Of a stretch of 23,799 nucleotides of DNA, positions 21,467-23,799 are shown one piece after another. Position 1 is the stretch's first letter, and each line of letters begins with the position of its first letter. A program made the position numbers and the translations under genes. The notes under the pieces were generated by a model that was not told the origin of the DNA, did no database searches, and worked only from the letters and a program-made list of their open reading frames with translations. Source of the stretch: Anaerolineales bacterium UBA7227 (GTDB lineage: Bacteria > Chloroflexota > Anaerolineae > Anaerolineales > Villigracilaceae); assembly GCA_002473085.1 (NCBI GenBank), contig DKTP01000096.1, positions 1-23,799 of the forward strand, read 5' to 3'.

Positions 21467-23752
21467 ATGAATACTAAGGCTTTTATCGCGTTTTGCGTTT
21501 TACTGTTGTTGCTGGCAAATCCCATTCAGGCCGCGGCGGGCGGACTTTCGGGCGCGCCTGGCCTGGTCGGGCAGGCGCAGGGCGCGGAAAATTCCGCGTC
21601 GGTGACGTTTGCCCAGCTGGGTTACGCCGATTCCGTTCTCGTCGGACCATTGGACGGGACGCGTAAAACGTTCAGTACGCCGGCCAACTGGCAGTTGAAA
21701 CCCGGCGGCCAGGCGGTCGTGGATTTCGATGTGACGCTGAGCGGCGCCGACGTTGGACGATTCCAGCAGGGCGGGGAAGCCTATTCCGGCACGTTGATCG
21801 TCTCATTTAACAAGATAATTCTGGGATACATCCAGTTGAGCGAGATCGGCAGCCAGACGAGAACTTTCCCGATCCCCGAAGGCGCCACCACGTCCATCCG
21901 CGAGAGCGGCCAGCATGAACTGGATATCCAACTGAACGCCCAACTCGATTGCGTGTACGACATCCGCACAACGGTCGTTGTCAAGGCTACTTCGCGGTTC
22001 GACCTGATGTTTGACATTACCTCGCCCGAATTGAATCTGTCCCGCCTCCCGGCGCCGTTTTACCTGAGAAATTCGCTGCTCCCCGACCAGACTCTGCTGG
22101 TCGTCCCCAAAAGCCCCGCGGTGGACGAGCTTCGGGCCGCGCTGGACGTCATGGCGGGATTCGGCTCGCTGATCGAGAATCCCTTCGGAATCAGCCTCGT
22201 GACCGAAGATCGGTTGACGGACGAGCAGCTGGGCGCCAGCAACCTCATCTTCGTTGGCATGCCTGGCAGCCTTTCCCGACTGGAAGGCATCGCTTTCCCC
22301 GCGCCGGTCTCTGGCGGGAAATTTTCCGATCTGCCGGCGGAATCCGCCAATGACGGCGTTCTCGAACTTGCCCATTCGCCGTGGAATCCCAACAAGGTGA
22401 TTCTGCTTGTGAGCGGCAACACCGGCGAGGCGGTTGTAAAAGCGGCGCAGGCAGCCGGCGCGGGGAATCTGTTCACCTACGCCAATCCGTCCCTTTCCTA
22501 CATTCGGGATGTCCACACACTATCTGGAAACGCGCCGATCGTCGAAGATTTCACCCTGCAGGATTTGGGCTACAGCAACCAGCAGTTGAGCGGCATCGGC
22601 ATCCAGCAAGCTGATTTTTCGTTCTTCGCCGCGAAGGAGCAGCTGGCTACCGACAAGGGCCTTTTGCGCCTGGTCTATTATCACTCCGGGCTGCTCGATT
22701 ACGGCGTCTCCTCGATCTCCGTCGAACTAAACGGCCAGGCAGTTTTCAGCGTCCCGTTCTCGAAGGATACCGAGCAGGTGACGACGGCCGAGGTCAAAAT
22801 CCCGACGGGTTTGCTGCGCTTCGGCGAGAATCAACTGCGGGTTCAGGCGCGCATGCAGCCCGACCTTTCCTGTGATTTCTCCGGGTTCTCCGATCCCTGG
22901 CTGATGGTTTCGAATCAGACCGCCCTGCACCTGCCCCTCGCGGACGTCGCCGTCAGGCCTCCGTCCGTGCGCCTCGATCTCTCTGGTTTTCCCGAAATAT
23001 TCATGACCCAAAGCGATCTTGGCGATGTGGCCTTTGTCCTGGCGGAAAACGACCCGGCGGGCTGGAAAATCGCGTCCGACCTGGCTTATGATCTGGGCGC
23101 GAACTCCAGGCCGGCCATCTCGAACCTGGCTGTCGCGTACGCCGCAGACGTCCCGGAGGCGGCGCGCGCCGCTCAATCGTTCATCGTGGTCGGGAAGGCC
23201 TCCAACCTGCCCTTCGTGAAGGAGGTCAATGATTTCCTCCCCGCGCCGTTTAACGCTGAGACAAACACCGCCGAAGAGAAGGGAATGCAGGTCGTATACC
23301 GCTTCCCTCCGAACGTCAGCGTGGGTTATTTGGAACTCGCCCCCTCTCCGTTCAACCCCGAAAAATTACTGCTCGTGGTGTCGGGAAATTCGGATGATGG
23401 TATTGGGATGTCTGGCTTGACCTTGCGAAACTCCCAGTTGCGAGACAGGTTGACGGGCGTATTCGCGATCACGAACGGAGTCCAGGTGGACGCGAGCGTA
23501 GGGATCGCCCACTTCTCCAACGTCGGATCTTCCATTCCCGGGGCGGAGCAGGCGGTTGTGACGCCCGTCGCCTCCCCTCAACCGTTCACCGCGTTGGCGG
23601 GTCCCGCGTGGTTGCTGCCGTTTCTCGCGGTTTCGGGGGCGCTTCTCCTGCTAATCATCATTGCGGCGCTCGTCGGCGCTCTGCGCCGGAATCGGACGCC
23701 CAGGTTCGAGGATGAACCGAAGGAAGACGTGAAACCGGAAGAGACGAAATAG
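21467..23752 (+). CDS. BcsB-like exopolysaccharide synthesis protein, two-repeat and membrane anchored
   Basis: A 761-residue protein resembling BcsB, the membrane-anchored partner of bacterial cellulose synthase BcsA. A signal peptide (1-23, cleavage near QAAA) is followed by two homologous halves. Each begins with a carbohydrate-binding-like module (FAQLGYADSVLVGP at 48-61; LQDLGYSNQQLSGI at 364-377) and ends with a flavodoxin-like module (LELAHSPWNPNKVILLVSGN at 299-318; LELAPSPFNPEKLLLVVSGN at 622-641). A C-terminal helix (about 713-738) and a short charged cytoplasmic tail complete it. AGGGAG (21457-21462) is the ribosome-binding site. No BcsA/PilZ synthase is in the window, so the partner may be the membrane GT2 at 18852-20066 or a gene beyond the window. 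The polymer need not be cellulose. Confidence 0.82.
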   Translation: MNTKAFIAFCVLLLLLANPIQAAAGGLSGAPGLVGQAQGAENSASVTFAQLGYADSVLVGPLDGTRKTFSTPANWQLKPGGQAVVDFDVTLSGADVGRFQQGGEAYSGTLIVSFNKIILGYIQLSEIGSQTRTFPIPEGATTSIRESGQHELDIQLNAQLDCVYDIRTTVVVKATSRFDLMFDITSPELNLSRLPAPFYLRNSLLPDQTLLVVPKSPAVDELRAALDVMAGFGSLIENPFGISLVTEDRLTDEQLGASNLIFVGMPGSLSRLEGIAFPAPVSGGKFSDLPAESANDGVLELAHSPWNPNKVILLVSGNTGEAVVKAAQAAGAGNLFTYANPSLSYIRDVHTLSGNAPIVEDFTLQDLGYSNQQLSGIGIQQADFSFFAAKEQLATDKGLLRLVYYHSGLLDYGVSSISVELNGQAVFSVPFSKDTEQVTTAEVKIPTGLLRFGENQLRVQARMQPDLSCDFSGFSDPWLMVSNQTALHLPLADVAVRPPSVRLDLSGFPEIFMTQSDLGDVAFVLAENDPAGWKIASDLAYDLGANSRPAISNLAVAYAADVPEAARAAQSFIVVGKASNLPFVKEVNDFLPAPFNAETNTAEEKGMQVVYRFPPNVSVGYLELAPSPFNPEKLLLVVSGNSDDGIGMSGLTLRNSQLRDRLTGVFAITNGVQVDASVGIAHFSNVGSSIPGAEQAVVTPVASPQPFTALAGPAWLLPFLAVSGALLLLIIIAALVGALRRNRTPRFEDEPKEDVKPEETK

Positions 23753-23778
23753 TCTCTCTGCGCGTTGAAACAAAACGG

Positions 23779-23799
23779 CGGGCCTCTGAAAGAGGCCCG
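23779..23799 (+). terminator. Hairpin terminator after the BcsB-like gene (cut by the window end)
   Basis: A perfect 9-bp stem, CGGGCCTCT with AGAGGCCCG, around the loop GAA starts 27 bases after the BcsB-like stop and ends exactly at the window edge, so any U-tract is outside. The A-rich run before it would pair with such a tract. It implies that the Wzz-like/BcsB-like pair ends here. Confidence 0.7.

Noticed and set aside
1..23799. CRISPR arrays, insertion sequences, prophage genes or integration sites
   Set aside because: No regularly spaced repeats, transposase or integrase motifs, or tRNA-3'-end duplications were seen; the tRNA-His end is not repeated downstream.

Overview
The window looks like a chromosomal segment of a GC-rich, probably anaerobic Chloroflexota bacterium, most likely Anaerolineae/Anaerolineales. 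That placement is an inference from gene content (split thiolase/SCP2, TerC, RACE-type corrinoid activator, BcsB-like protein) and from simple intergenic repeats; no rRNA is present to confirm it.

Left part (1-7868), central and acyl-CoA metabolism: thiolase and a stand-alone SCP2 protein (+), a TerC-family membrane protein (+) convergent with ffh (-), then tRNA-His (+) with its own extended -10 promoter and intrinsic terminator. A minus-strand, translationally coupled pair follows: an acyl-CoA carboxylase beta subunit and a [2Fe-2S]-ASKHA (RamA/RACE-like) corrinoid-protein activator.

Right part (7959-23752), an exopolysaccharide locus. On the plus strand are a PIG-L/LmbE deacetylase, two tandem paralogous GT2 enzymes, a Wzy/O-antigen-ligase-like polymerase, a Wzx-like flippase and two GT4 enzymes. 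On the minus strand, starting at 20066 and reading leftwards, are a membrane GT2, a GT4 and a NodB-type deacetylase. A 246-bp divergent intergenic region separates this unit from a plus-strand pair: a Wzz-like chain-length protein fused to a degenerate GGDEF domain, and a BcsB-like two-repeat protein anchored in the membrane. The stretch from about 7.9 to 14.2 kb is visibly more AT-rich than its flanks, which suggests acquired or replaced surface-polysaccharide genes.

Inferred joint role: the GTs build a repeat unit, the flippase exports it, the Wzy-like protein polymerises it and the two deacetylases trim it. The Wzz-GGDEF and BcsB-like pair may set chain length or export, possibly in response to cyclic di-GMP. 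The strongest candidate for something undescribed is this Wzz-degenerate-GGDEF / BcsB-like pair, with a leader that carries a possible small ORF and hairpin.
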